NCBI RefSeq assembly: GCF_051513965.1
Contig: NZ_CP195847.1
Coordinates: forward strand, 1,984,001 to 2,048,000
DNA from: Paramicrobacterium sp051513965
Lineage (GTDB): Bacteria > Actinomycetota > Actinomycetes > Actinomycetales > Microbacteriaceae
Length of the DNA stretch: 64,000 nt
Direction: 5' to 3'
The translations under genes were made by a program, and so were the position numbers. Shown here piece by piece: positions 27,219 through 36,099 of the stretch; positions within the stretch are counted from its first letter, which is position 1, and each line of letters opens with the position of its first letter. The notes under the pieces were generated by a model. That model did no database searches, had not been told where the DNA came from, and saw only the letters and a program-made list of their open reading frames with translations.

Positions 27219-27270
27219 TGTGCCGCTTTGTCTGCTCTCCCGCGCGCTTTTCGCCGCACGAAGTGGCACA
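27219..27270. repeat. palindromic repeat copy D
   Basis: TGTGCCGCTTTGT and ACGAAGTGGCACA, 33 bp after copy C. Apart from copies C and D, I see only the AbiEi-like gene's promoter region in this 365-bp gap. Confidence 0.8.
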
Positions 27271-27387
27271 CGCTTTTTTGCCACAGCACTTCGCCCGTTC
27301 TGAGTGACCTCCCTCGAGCAGAAACGTCCGTCGCCAACACTGTGGAAAACTCCTGCGGGCCTCTGCGCTCTTCGGCAGAGTCGAGGC

Positions 27388-28380
27388 ATGCCCAGCCCGC
27401 TTTCTCCGATTCCCGCCAAGCTCGGCGACACGTTCAGCGTCTCCGAGGCGCTGAAGGCCGGCGTCCCTCGGTGGCGGCTCTACACCTCCGACCTCGAGAT
27501 TCCGTTCTCGGGTGTTCGCACGGTACCCCTGCAAGCCCCCGCCAGCCCGGCGACTGCTGACAGAGAGCTGCTCACACGCATGAGGCTGCTCGCGCCCGCC
27601 CTGCGCAAGGAAGCCTTTTTCAGCCATGCTTCTGCCGCCGCGCTCTGGCAGATCCCCCTGCCGTCCTCGGCGTTCGACGCGATCGACGTCAGCGTCGTCA
27701 ACCCCACAAGACCACTCCGCCGAAAAGGGGTTCGCGCGCATCGCGTCAATCCAGAGCTTGTCCGCGTCGTTGAGCACGAGGGCCTGCGCGTCACCGATCC
27801 GGCGTCAACGTGGGCGCAGCTTGCTTCCATGCTGATCTTTCGGGACCTGGTCGCTGCCGGAGATGCGATTGTGCTGGCAAAGGAGCAGGCCGGTCCCTAC
27901 GACAGGTCGGAGAACGAGCCGCCGCTCGCGACACTTGCCGATCTCAAGGATGCCGCAGCACAGCGGCATCCTTCCGCCAAGACTCTGAGGAGCGCACTGC
28001 CGCTCGTGAGAACGAACGCCTGGTCGCGGCCCGAGACACACGTGCGCCTTCTCCTGACCGAGGCCGGACTTCCCGAGCCCGAACTGAACTACAACGTGTT
28101 CGACGAGATCGGCCACTGGGTGAAGTGTGTCGATCTCGCGTACCCGAAGTGGCGTATCGCGATCGAATACCAGAGCGCGTATCACCGTGAGGCGAAGCAG
28201 TACTCGAAGGATGTCGCTGCTCTGTCTGCGTTATCTCGCCTCGGCTGGTACACGGTGCAGCTGACGAGCGATCATGTCTTCGCGCATCCGCACATGACGA
28301 AGAGCATGGTGTCCGAGGCGATCACGGCTCAGCAGCGTCGCCCGCTCTACGCTCCGACGCGGCCCGAGCTGCCCACCTAG
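27388..28380 (+). CDS. AbiEi-antitoxin-like protein with C-terminal DUF559-type nuclease fold
   Basis: A 330-residue protein of a multi-copy actinobacterial family. The N-terminal part resembles the AbiEi winged-helix and linker (FSVSEALKAGVPRWRLYTSDL; FFSHASAAALWQIPLP; GLRVTDPASTWAQLAS). The C-terminal part has an RPETHVRLLLTEAGLPEPELN helix, a VDLAYPKWRIAIEYQ strand pair and a closing WYTVQLTSDHVF. These fit the PD-(D/E)XK-like DUF559/Vsr fold, with candidate residues Glu (RPETH), Asp (VDLAYP) and Glu (IEYQ). No AbiEii toxin partner is adjacent. Palindromic elements flank it on both sides. Confidence 0.72.
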   Translation: MPSPLSPIPAKLGDTFSVSEALKAGVPRWRLYTSDLEIPFSGVRTVPLQAPASPATADRELLTRMRLLAPALRKEAFFSHASAAALWQIPLPSSAFDAIDVSVVNPTRPLRRKGVRAHRVNPELVRVVEHEGLRVTDPASTWAQLASMLIFRDLVAAGDAIVLAKEQAGPYDRSENEPPLATLADLKDAAAQRHPSAKTLRSALPLVRTNAWSRPETHVRLLLTEAGLPEPELNYNVFDEIGHWVKCVDLAYPKWRIAIEYQSAYHREAKQYSKDVAALSALSRLGWYTVQLTSDHVFAHPHMTKSMVSEAITAQQRRPLYAPTRPELPT

Positions 28381-28397
28381 CTGCCACCCCAAAAACA

Positions 28398-28449
28398 TGT
28401 GCCGGTATGTGCGCTGAAAGCAGCGCGGGACGTAGGACAAAGTGGCACA
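28398..28449. repeat. palindromic repeat copy E
   Basis: Left arm TGTGCCGGTATGT, right arm GGACAAAGTGGCACA: the most diverged copy. It lies just after the AbiEi-like gene and before the convergent allE gene. Confidence 0.75.
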
Positions 28450-28637
28450 CGATTGCGTAGCTAGCCCTGTGGATGCCGCGGGAGGACCATCGCGGCACGG
28501 AGAACACACAGCACTGCGGCGCCGCCCCGAAGGACGACGCCGCAGAACGGTACGTCAGCACAGAGTGTGAACGTTAGCTCCCCAGGATGCCTGCTCCGCA
28601 GTGCACCCGCCGAGCAGCGCGTCAGCGCATCAGCGCA

Positions 28638-29477
28638 TCAGCGACCGAGGACGCTGCCGGTCAGCGACACCTGCCGGTTGACGTCCTTGTACAACAGGTA
28701 CCGGAACTTCGCGGGACCGCCCGCGTAGCAGGCCTGCGGGCAGAACGCGCGGAGCCACATGAAGTCGCCCTCCTGCACTTCGACCCAGTCGCCGTTGAGC
28801 CGGTACACGGCCTTGCCCTCGAGAACGTACAGCCCGTGCTCCATGATGTGCGTCTCCGCAAACGGAATGGAGCCGCCGGGCTCGAAGGTCACGATGTTGA
28901 CGTGCATGTCGTGCGCGAGGTCGGCGGGGTCGACGAATCGTGTCGTGGCCCAGGCGCCGTTGGTGTCGGGCATCGGCGTGGGCTCGACCTCGTCGTCGCT
29001 CGTGACGAAGGCCGCCGGAGCGTCGACGCCGTCGAGCGGCTCGTACTCCTTGCGGACCCACTGGAACGAGGCGACGTCGCCGGAGCGGTTGTGCAGACTC
29101 CAGTCGGCCCCCGCGGGCAGGTAGGCGTAGCCACCGGCATCCATCGTGTGCTCGACCCCGTCGATCGTCGCCACGAGCGAACCGCGAAGTACGAAGACGA
29201 CTGACTCGACGCCGGCCTCGGGCTCGGGCTTATCACTTCCGCCGCCCGCGCCCACCTCGACGATGAGCTGCGCGAACGTGGTCGAGAATCCCGCGATCGG
29301 CTTGGCGAGCACCCAGGCGCGGGTGTTCGTCCACTCCGGGAGGTTGCTCGTGACGATGTCACGCAGCACCCCGCGCGGGATGACCGTGTAAGCCTCGGTC
29401 ACGATGGCCCGGTCGGTGAGCAGGTCTGTCTGCGGCGGCAGCCCGCCCTCGGGCGCGTAGTAGGTGCGCTCTGTCAT
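28638..29477 (-). CDS. allE: (S)-ureidoglycine aminohydrolase
   Basis: Bicupin of 279 residues converting ureidoglycine to ureidoglycolate and ammonia in allantoate breakdown. YYAPEGGLPPQ at the start, VFVLRGSLVATIDG in the first cupin and THIMEHGLYVLEGKAVYRLNGDW in the second are typical. The second cupin carries the Mn-binding His/Glu residues, and FCPQACYAGGP follows. The long open frame upstream is an overlap with the DUF6986 gene; the ATG at 29477 overlaps that gene's stop by 4 bp. It is last in the mae-aceB-DUF6986-allE operon. Confidence 0.92.
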   Translation of the reverse strand: MTERTYYAPEGGLPPQTDLLTDRAIVTEAYTVIPRGVLRDIVTSNLPEWTNTRAWVLAKPIAGFSTTFAQLIVEVGAGGGSDKPEPEAGVESVVFVLRGSLVATIDGVEHTMDAGGYAYLPAGADWSLHNRSGDVASFQWVRKEYEPLDGVDAPAAFVTSDDEVEPTPMPDTNGAWATTRFVDPADLAHDMHVNIVTFEPGGSIPFAETHIMEHGLYVLEGKAVYRLNGDWVEVQEGDFMWLRAFCPQACYAGGPAKFRYLLYKDVNRQVSLTGSVLGR

Positions 29478-30745
29478 GCGTTCTCCTTGAGGGTCAGTTT
29501 GGGGTGCGCGAGCTGCATGAGCTCGCGGGTCGAGATGCCGGCGGCATCCGTGATCTCGGCCTCGGTGACGGCACCGCACTGCAGGCCGCGTGCCACGAAG
29601 CGCGCGAGGGCGCGGGCGGTGGCGGGCTCGTCCATGATGCCGGCGTCGGTGTGGTGCAGGTAGTTGTCCAGACGGGATGCCGCGGCCGCGAAGCCCTGGC
29701 GGTAGAAGGCGTAGCTCGCGATGAAACGTGTCGGCAGCTGGGCCGCGTGGAGGTCCCACCCCTGGTAGTAGCCACGCTCGAGCGAGCGGCGCACGAGACG
29801 CGCGTGGAGCTTCCAGGCATCCAGCGCCGCCTCGGGCGAGCCCACCGGAATGATGTTCGTCGAGCCGTCTGACAGACGCACGCCTGTCTCGGCGACGGCG
29901 ACCTGCATGACCTGCTTGGCGTAGTCCGCGGCGGGGTGCTCCATCGACTGGTACTCGGCGGCGATCTGCAGCGCAGCACTGTAGTCGTAGGTGCCGTAGT
30001 GCAGTGAGGTGATGCGTCCGTCCGCCCGGTGCAGCAGCTGGGCAACCGGAACGGTTCCGTCCGCGGCGAGGATCAGCTGCGGCGTCTCCATCTGCACTTC
30101 GAAGCGCAGGCGGCCCTTCTCCAGGCCGAGCGCATCTTCGAGGCGTTCGCACACCCCGACCATGGCCTCGACCTGGTCGACGGTGGTGACCTTCGGCAGG
30201 GTGAGGATGAGCCCCTCGGGCAGCGGACCGGCCTCCGCGAGCGTCGAGACGAAGCGGTCGAGCGTGGCGAGTCCGCGGTGGCGGGTCGCCTTTTCGAAGC
30301 ATTTGAAGCGGATGCCGATGAACGGCGTCACCGTTCCCTCGGCGACCGCGGTTGCGACGTGCTCCGCGGCGGCCACTGCGGCGGCATCCTCTGCGTCATC
30401 GCCCTGATCGCCGAACCCGTCCTCGAAGTCGATCCGGAGGTCTTCGATCGGCTCGGAGGCGAGCTTCGCGTCGACGAGCGGCGCGATCTCCTCCGTGAGC
30501 AGCGGGTCGAGGCCGAGCTTCTCGCAGAGGGCTGCGGTGCCACCCGCGGCGGCGACGGCCTCCGCGGCATCCGCTCCCCATTGCGCAGGGAGTCCGGGTT
30601 CGTACCGGTGCCCGGGAACGTAGACGGTGTGGATGGGCTGGCGGCTTCCGTCGTCGCCGGGGTACGCCCGCTCGAGCAGCTCGTCGGTCTGCTCGAGGCG
30701 GGCGTCGACGCGGGCGACGTCGTTGTCAGTCAGAGAACTCGCCAT
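29474..30745 (-). CDS. DUF6986 family protein, HpcH/HpaI aldolase-like TIM barrel
   Basis: A 423-residue protein related to the citrate-lyase-beta/malate-synthase superfamily. DLRIDFEDGFGDQGD provides an acidic metal site, and GLILTLPKVTTVDQVEAMV and FEVQMETPQLI fit the barrel strands (catalytic Glu region). LHYGTYDYSAAL follows. The activity is unproven. It is translationally linked to malate synthase upstream (TGATG) and allE downstream (ATGA), so a role in glyoxylate or ureide metabolism is likely. Confidence 0.78.
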   Translation of the reverse strand: MASSLTDNDVARVDARLEQTDELLERAYPGDDGSRQPIHTVYVPGHRYEPGLPAQWGADAAEAVAAAGGTAALCEKLGLDPLLTEEIAPLVDAKLASEPIEDLRIDFEDGFGDQGDDAEDAAAVAAAEHVATAVAEGTVTPFIGIRFKCFEKATRHRGLATLDRFVSTLAEAGPLPEGLILTLPKVTTVDQVEAMVGVCERLEDALGLEKGRLRFEVQMETPQLILAADGTVPVAQLLHRADGRITSLHYGTYDYSAALQIAAEYQSMEHPAADYAKQVMQVAVAETGVRLSDGSTNIIPVGSPEAALDAWKLHARLVRRSLERGYYQGWDLHAAQLPTRFIASYAFYRQGFAAAASRLDNYLHHTDAGIMDEPATARALARFVARGLQCGAVTEAEITDAAGISTRELMQLAHPKLTLKENA

Positions 30746-32343
30746 CAGCGCACCAGTTCGTAGGCCGGCGTGGTGAGGAAGTCCTCGTAGTCATCCGAGA
30801 GGCAGATGTCGCGGATGAGCGTGGACGCGGGCTCGTAGTACCGCGTGAACGACTCGTGGTCGACCTCGCTCTTGAGGTGCTCGGTCTCTTCCGCGAGCAG
30901 TCGCGTGACGAGCTCGGGCGTCGCCTCGTTGCCGGTGTCGGAGTAGCGGACCTTGTTGTGCAGCTGCTGCCACACCTGCGAGCGCGAGATCTCCGCGGTC
31001 GCGGCGTCTTCCATGAGGTTGTGGATCGCCACGGCGCCGTTGCCCGAAAGCCACACGGCGGTGTATGCGACAGCCACGTACAGGTTGAGACGCAGCCCGG
31101 CCTCAGTGACCTCGCCGGGTGCCGACGCGATGTCGAGGAGGTCCTTCGCGGTGACGTTGACCTCGGGACGCTGCTTGTCGAGCTGGTTCGGCTTGTCGCC
31201 GAGCACCTCGTCGAACACCTCGCGGCACACAGGCACGAGGTCGGGGTGAGCGACCCAGGATCCGTCGAACCCGTCAGTGGCCTCGCGCTTCTTGTCGTCG
31301 CGGACCTTCGCGATGGCGGCCTCGGTGACCTCCGGGTCGCGGCGGTTCGGGATGAACGCGGCCATGCCGCCCATCGCGAATGCGCCGCGCTTGTGGCAGG
31401 TCTGCACGAGCAGCTCGGTGTAGGCGCGCATGAACGGAGCGGTCATCGCCACGCTCGCGCGGTCCGGAATCACGAAGTCGCTGCCCGCGTCGCGGAAGTA
31501 CTTGATGATGCTGAACAGGTAGTCCCAGCGGCCCGCGTTGAGCCCCGAGGCGTGGTCGCGCAGCTCATAGAGGATCTCATCCATCTCGAACGCGGCCGGA
31601 ATCGTCTCGATGAGCACGGTCGCGCGCACGGTGCCGTGCTCGATTCCGAGCTCTTTCTCGGCGAACGTGAAGACGTCGTTCCACAGGCGCGCCTCGAGGT
31701 GGCTCTCCATCTTCGGCAGGTAGTAGAAGGGGCCCTGCCCGGATGCCGCGAGATGCGCAGCGTTGTGGAAGAAGTGCAGCCCGAAGTCGAGCAACGCACC
31801 CACTCCTGCCTGGCCGTCGATCTCGATGTTGTCTTCGTCCATGTGCCAGCCGCGGGGGCGAACCACTACGACGGCGAGGGGCGCGTCGTCGCGGAGCGCA
31901 TACGACTTGCCCTCGGGCGAGGTGAACGCGAGGGTGCCTCGTGCGGCATCCTTCAGGTTCACCTGCGAGTCGACCACGTTGTACCAGTGCGGCGTGCTCG
32001 CGTCTTCGAGGTCGGCGAGCCACACCTTGGCACCCGAGTTGAGGGCGTTGATCGCCATCTTCGCGGGAGTTGCCGGTCCGGTGATCTCGACGCGGCGGTC
32101 CTGAAGAGCGGCGGGCGCCTCTGCCACCTTCCAGTCCCCGGCCCGCACGTCGGCGGTCTCGGGGAGGAAGTCGAGGGTGCCGGATGCCGCTGCCGCAGCG
32201 CGCCGCTCGCGACGCTTGCCGAGCAGCTCATCGCGCCGCTGGGCGAACTCGCGGTGCAGCTTCTCGACGAAGGCGAGCGCTTCGTCCGTGAGAATCTCGG
32301 CGCTTCGCTCTGCCGTGGCTTCCGTCTTGACTGTCAGTGACAC
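30745..32343 (-). CDS. aceB: malate synthase A
   Basis: Condenses glyoxylate with acetyl-CoA to malate. The 532-residue length is that of the A form. GPATPAKMAINALNSGAKVWLADLEDA, VVVRPRGWHMDE (catalytic Arg region), ATVLIETIPAAFEMDEILYELRDH and GRWDYLFSIIK are diagnostic. The GTG start follows AGGAG and lies 3 bp after the malic enzyme stop codon. With malic enzyme it turns glyoxylate from ureides into pyruvate. Confidence 0.96.
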   Translation of the reverse strand: MSLTVKTEATAERSAEILTDEALAFVEKLHREFAQRRDELLGKRRERRAAAAASGTLDFLPETADVRAGDWKVAEAPAALQDRRVEITGPATPAKMAINALNSGAKVWLADLEDASTPHWYNVVDSQVNLKDAARGTLAFTSPEGKSYALRDDAPLAVVVVRPRGWHMDEDNIEIDGQAGVGALLDFGLHFFHNAAHLAASGQGPFYYLPKMESHLEARLWNDVFTFAEKELGIEHGTVRATVLIETIPAAFEMDEILYELRDHASGLNAGRWDYLFSIIKYFRDAGSDFVIPDRASVAMTAPFMRAYTELLVQTCHKRGAFAMGGMAAFIPNRRDPEVTEAAIAKVRDDKKREATDGFDGSWVAHPDLVPVCREVFDEVLGDKPNQLDKQRPEVNVTAKDLLDIASAPGEVTEAGLRLNLYVAVAYTAVWLSGNGAVAIHNLMEDAATAEISRSQVWQQLHNKVRYSDTGNEATPELVTRLLAEETEHLKSEVDHESFTRYYEPASTLIRDICLSDDYEDFLTTPAYELVR

Positions 32344-32346
32344 TGT

Positions 32347-33741
32347 CTACTGCTCCTTGCTCTGCTCTGCTGCTTTGACGATGGCCTCAGCGACCTCGAC
32401 CGAGACAAGCGGGTCGAAGACGCTGGGAATGATGAAGCTGGCGTTCAGTTCGTCCGGCTCGACGCGGTCGGCGATGGCCTGCGCGGCTGCGACCAGCATA
32501 GGCGCGGTGATGTCCGACACGCCCGCGTCGAGGAGTCCGCGGAACACTCCGGGGAACGCCAGCACATTGTTGATCTGGTTCGGGAAGTCGCTGCGTCCGG
32601 TGGCGACGACGGCGGCGGTGCGCGATGCGACGACGGGGTCGACCTCGGGCACGGGGTTCGCCATGGCGAAGACGATCGCGTCGTCCGCCATCTTCGCGAC
32701 GTCGTCACCCGTGAGGATGTCCGGCGCACTGACGCCGATGAAGACGTCGCTTCCGACGAGCGCCTCCGCGAGGGTTCCGGAGAAGCCCTCGGGGTTGGTG
32801 GTCTGAGCGAGCTCCTGGCGGTGTGGGTCCTCGTAGCTCTCGCCCGAGTGAATCGCCCCGCGGCTGCCGCACGCGATGATGTTCTTTGCGCCCTGCGCCT
32901 GCAGCAGCTGGACGATCGCGTTGCCGGCGGCACCGACGCCCGACACGACGATGCGAACGTCTTCGATCTTCTTGCTGACGACGCGCAGCGCGTTGGTGAG
33001 CGCGGCGAGGGTGACGATCGCGGTGCCGTGCTGGTCATCGTGGAAGACGGGGATGTTCAATTCGTCGCGCAGGCGCTGCTCGATCTCGAAGCAGCGCGGT
33101 GCCGCGATGTCTTCGAGGTTGATGCCGCCGTAGACGGGGGCGATCGCCTTGACGACCTTGATGATCTCCTCGGTGTCCTGCGTGTCGATGCAGACAGGCC
33201 ACGCGTCGACGCCGGCAAACTGCTTGAACAGAACGGCCTTGCCCTCCATGACCGGCAGCGCGGCCTCCGGGCCGATGTTGCCGAGGCCGAGCACGGCCGA
33301 GCCGTCGGTCACGACGGCGATGGTGTTGCGCTTGATTGTGAGCGCACGTGCGTCGGCGGGGTTCTCTGCGATCGCGGTGCACACGCGTGCGACGCCCGGC
33401 GTGTAGGCGCGGGAGAGGTCGTCGCGGGTGCGGATGGGTTCGCGCGGCGTCACATCGAGCTTGCCGCCGAGGTGCATCAGGAACGTGCGGTCGCTCACTT
33501 TGCGAACAGCAACGCCCTCGAGAGCGTCGAGGGCGTTCTTCACCTGGTCTGCGTGGTCGGTTCCGGACGTGTTGCACGTCAGGTCGACGACCATGCCCGA
33601 GTGGTGGGATTCCACGACGTCGAGACCCGTGACGACAGCGCCCACGCGTGCTGCCGCGGAGGCGAGCTCGCTCGTGGCGGTGTAGTTCGCGGGGGCTTCG
33701 AGCCTGAGGGTGATCGAATTGCCGGGACCGGGACCTGCCAT
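32347..33741 (-). CDS. NAD(P)-dependent malic enzyme with N-terminal ACT-like domain
   Basis: Oxidatively decarboxylates malate to pyruvate. Residues ~5-85 form an ACT-like regulatory domain (SITLRLEAPANYTATSELA). The catalytic core has SRAYTPGVARVC, a lysine in IKRNTIAVVTDGSAVLGLGN, and the metal/NAD region around FDIEQRL and VSGVGAAGNAIVQLL. The 464-residue length fits the short bacterial class. The ribosome site is GAGGAGG. It is first in the operon and divergent from the IclR gene. Confidence 0.94.
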   Translation of the reverse strand: MAGPGPGNSITLRLEAPANYTATSELASAAARVGAVVTGLDVVESHHSGMVVDLTCNTSGTDHADQVKNALDALEGVAVRKVSDRTFLMHLGGKLDVTPREPIRTRDDLSRAYTPGVARVCTAIAENPADARALTIKRNTIAVVTDGSAVLGLGNIGPEAALPVMEGKAVLFKQFAGVDAWPVCIDTQDTEEIIKVVKAIAPVYGGINLEDIAAPRCFEIEQRLRDELNIPVFHDDQHGTAIVTLAALTNALRVVSKKIEDVRIVVSGVGAAGNAIVQLLQAQGAKNIIACGSRGAIHSGESYEDPHRQELAQTTNPEGFSGTLAEALVGSDVFIGVSAPDILTGDDVAKMADDAIVFAMANPVPEVDPVVASRTAAVVATGRSDFPNQINNVLAFPGVFRGLLDAGVSDITAPMLVAAAQAIADRVEPDELNASFIIPSVFDPLVSVEVAEAIVKAAEQSKEQ

Positions 33742-33792
33742 GTTGTTGCCTCCTCTATGAGGTATTGACCCACGTTGGGCCTTTCGACGTGA

Positions 33793-33807
33793 TTTCGTAT
33801 TATGGAT
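33793..33807 (-). promoter_or_regulatory. candidate IclR-type operator upstream of malic enzyme
   Basis: TTTCGTATTATGGAT, 52 bp before the malic enzyme start, in the region shared with the divergent iclR gene. It matches the 15-bp motif found before hyi, uraD and the HpcH/HpaI gene. Confidence 0.6.
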
Positions 33808-33951
33808 AATAATATTTGCTAGATGGAATCACAAGTCGCGACACTGTATTACAGAGGGATGCCGCGAATGACGGCCAATCGCCGTCATAGGCGTTGCGCC
33901 ACTCGCCGATTTCTCGCATGATGGAACAGAACATTCACGAAAGAGGTGACC

Positions 33952-34716
33952 ATGCCGGCAAAGCAAGCCAAGCCGTCCGGAGGTGTGCAGTCCGTCGAGC
34001 GCGTGTTCGAGCTGCTCGAGCTGATCACGGATGCCGGAGGCGAGGTCACGCTCAGCGAGCTCTCGTCGTCCACCGACCTGCCGCTCCCCACGATCCACCG
34101 CCTGCTTCGCACGCTCGTCTCTCTCGGCTACGCGCGCCAGCTGCCCAACCGGCGGTACGCGCTCGGGCCACGCCTCATCCGCCTCGGTGAGGGCGCGAAC
34201 AAGCAGTTCGGCGCACTGGCGCGCCCGCAGCTGTCGTCCCTGGTCTCCGAGCTCGGCGAGAGCGCCAACATGGCTGTCCTCGATGGCGACATGGTCGTCT
34301 ACATCGCCCAGGTGCAGTCGAAGCACTCCATGCGAATGTTCACCGAGGTCGGCCGCCGCGCTCACACCCACGACACCGGCGTCGGCAAGGCGATGCTCGC
34401 CCACCTGCCCGAGGAGCGGGTCCGCGGCATCGTGGAGCGTGCGGGAATGCCGACGCCGACCGAGAAGAGCATCGGCTCGGTTGACGAGCTTCTCGAGGAG
34501 CTCGCCCGCATCCGCGAGCGCGGCTACTCCATCGACGACGGCGAGCAGGAGCTCGGCGTGCGCTGCTATGCAATGGCTGTCCCAGATGCCCCGACGCCCA
34601 CGGCGATCTCCGTCTCCGGCCCGGACACCCGGGTCGACGAGGCCTTCGCCGACCGGGCGATTCCGCTTCTCACGGCGGCGGCGCGCTCCATCTCCGACGA
34701 GCTCAACGTCGCGTGA
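33952..34716 (+). CDS. IclR family transcriptional regulator (AllR-like)
   Basis: A 254-residue regulator with an N-terminal winged helix (QSVERVFELLELI; LSELSSSTDLPLPTIHRLLRTL). The C-terminal IclR effector domain includes ANMAVLDGDMVVYIAQVQS, HDTGVGKAMLA and RERGYSIDDGEQELGVRCYA. This is the fold that senses glyoxylate/allantoin in AllR. The ATG at 33952 follows AGAGGTGACC. Its position between the two halves of the ureide island, and four similar upstream sites, make it the probable regulon controller. Confidence 0.9.
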   Translation: MPAKQAKPSGGVQSVERVFELLELITDAGGEVTLSELSSSTDLPLPTIHRLLRTLVSLGYARQLPNRRYALGPRLIRLGEGANKQFGALARPQLSSLVSELGESANMAVLDGDMVVYIAQVQSKHSMRMFTEVGRRAHTHDTGVGKAMLAHLPEERVRGIVERAGMPTPTEKSIGSVDELLEELARIRERGYSIDDGEQELGVRCYAMAVPDAPTPTAISVSGPDTRVDEAFADRAIPLLTAAARSISDELNVA

Positions 34717-35468
34717 CCGAGACGTCGCCGCGCGTCGCGGTCGTCACCGGCGCGGGGTCCGGCATCGGCCGGGCGGTTGCGACGGCGATGCTTCAGGCGG
34801 GGTTCCGCGTGGCTCTCGCGGGTCGTCGCGAGCAGCCGCTGCGTGAGACCGCGGCATCCTTTAGCAACGCCCTCGTCGTGCCCACCGACGTGACCGACCC
34901 GGATCAGGTCGCCGAGCTCTTCGCTCGCATCATCGAGCAGTGGGGCCGCGTCGACGTGCTGTTCAACAACGCGGGGATCTTCCCGAAGGCCGCCTCCGTC
35001 GATGAGATCGGCCTTGACGAGTGGAACCGCGCGCTCACGGTGAACCTCACCTCGGTGATGCTGTGCAGCGCGGAGGCGGTGCGCGTCATGAAGGCGCAGT
35101 CTCCGCGGGGCGGTCGCATCATCAACAACGGCTCGATCTCCGCACAGTCACCGCGACCGCTCTCCCCCGCCTACACGGCGACGAAGCACGCGGTCGCCGG
35201 TCTGACGAAGTCCATCGATCTCGACGGGCGCCCGTTTGGCATCTCATGCGGGCAGATCGACATCGGCAATGCCGCCACGGAGCTCACGCAGTCGATCGGG
35301 CTCTCCGACGGTGCTCTGCAGGCGGACGGCTCACGCATGGTCGAGCCGAGCTTTTCGGTTGAGGATGCCGCACGCGCGGTGCTCCTCATGGCAGAGCTGC
35401 CGGCGAATGCCACGGTCAATGCGCTGACCATCACGGCCTCCGGCATGCCGTTCGTCGGCCGCGGCTGA
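34713..35468 (+). CDS. SDR family oxidoreductase
   Basis: A 251-residue classical short-chain dehydrogenase: cofactor motif VVTGAGSGIGRAV, NNAG near residue 87, the catalytic tyrosine and lysine in YTATK and a serine in NNGSISAQS. The substrate is unknown. The GTG start overlaps the iclR stop codon (GTGA), so it is co-transcribed with the regulator. It may act on a glyoxylate-pathway hydroxy acid or aldehyde (inferred). Confidence 0.9.
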   Translation: MTETSPRVAVVTGAGSGIGRAVATAMLQAGFRVALAGRREQPLRETAASFSNALVVPTDVTDPDQVAELFARIIEQWGRVDVLFNNAGIFPKAASVDEIGLDEWNRALTVNLTSVMLCSAEAVRVMKAQSPRGGRIINNGSISAQSPRPLSPAYTATKHAVAGLTKSIDLDGRPFGISCGQIDIGNAATELTQSIGLSDGALQADGSRMVEPSFSVEDAARAVLLMAELPANATVNALTITASGMPFVGRG

Positions 35469-35541
35469 CCGCTTCCGTCGACGAGATCATCCACCGTGCG
35501 ATACTCCCTGAATGGAAATTGTCGCGACCTAGGTTGAATTT

Positions 35542-35937
35542 GTGGGTGCACTTCTTGTGTTCCTTGCCGTCATCTTTGTCTGGCTGTCTGCCAGGCGAGG
35601 CTTGCGACGAATCGAGGAAAAGATCCAGGCCGATGCCGGCCTAGAGCAGTGGCACGAGAACGAAATCATCCGTCATGACACGCAGATGGCTTCAGACTCC
35701 GCATTCGACGGCCTCAAGAACAGCGAGCGAATCAATCGCGAGTACGCACGTCGGTACAAGGAGATCCATGGGCACTCTTGGAGCGATGAATCTCGACTGA
35801 CTCATTTCGAGATTGAGAAGCGAATACTCGCGGCTCAGGTCTCAGAGTTGAAGAGTCCCGCGTTGCTCGGTGCAGCCGGGACTCTGATCTCGCTTGTTGG
35901 CTGCATAATTCACCTCATGGCATTTGTCGCCCCGTGA
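35542..35937 (+). CDS. small membrane protein of unknown function
   Basis: A 131-residue protein with an N-terminal helix (MGALLVFLAVIFVWLSA) and a C-terminal helix (LLGAAGTLISLVGCIIHLMAF). Between them is a charged, probably coiled region (RRIEEKIQADAGLEQWHENE; FEIEKRILAAQ). The GTG start lacks a clear ribosome site, and base usage is less GC-rich than the neighbours, which may mean recent acquisition. I do not recognise it. Confidence 0.5.
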   Translation: MGALLVFLAVIFVWLSARRGLRRIEEKIQADAGLEQWHENEIIRHDTQMASDSAFDGLKNSERINREYARRYKEIHGHSWSDESRLTHFEIEKRILAAQVSELKSPALLGAAGTLISLVGCIIHLMAFVAP

Positions 35938-36099
35938 AGTGACCGACGCTCCTACGGCAGCTAAATAACCGGTCTCACGTGCGGACAGCGGCGCGGGCGG
36001 TGCACTGGAGTCATGTGGGCGCACCGCCCACGCAGTCAGCACACCTCGCCAGGGCAACGTGGCACGCCCCCACGGTCCTTACCCCGGCGAGGTGAGTCT

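Noticed and set aside
29478..30302. Long N-terminal extension of allE (554-codon frame)
   Set aside because: The extra part is antisense-like low-complexity sequence in another frame of the DUF6986 gene. The ATG at 29477 fits the family.
30856..32340. 494-codon plus-strand frame
   Set aside because: Antisense to malate synthase; no recognisable motif.
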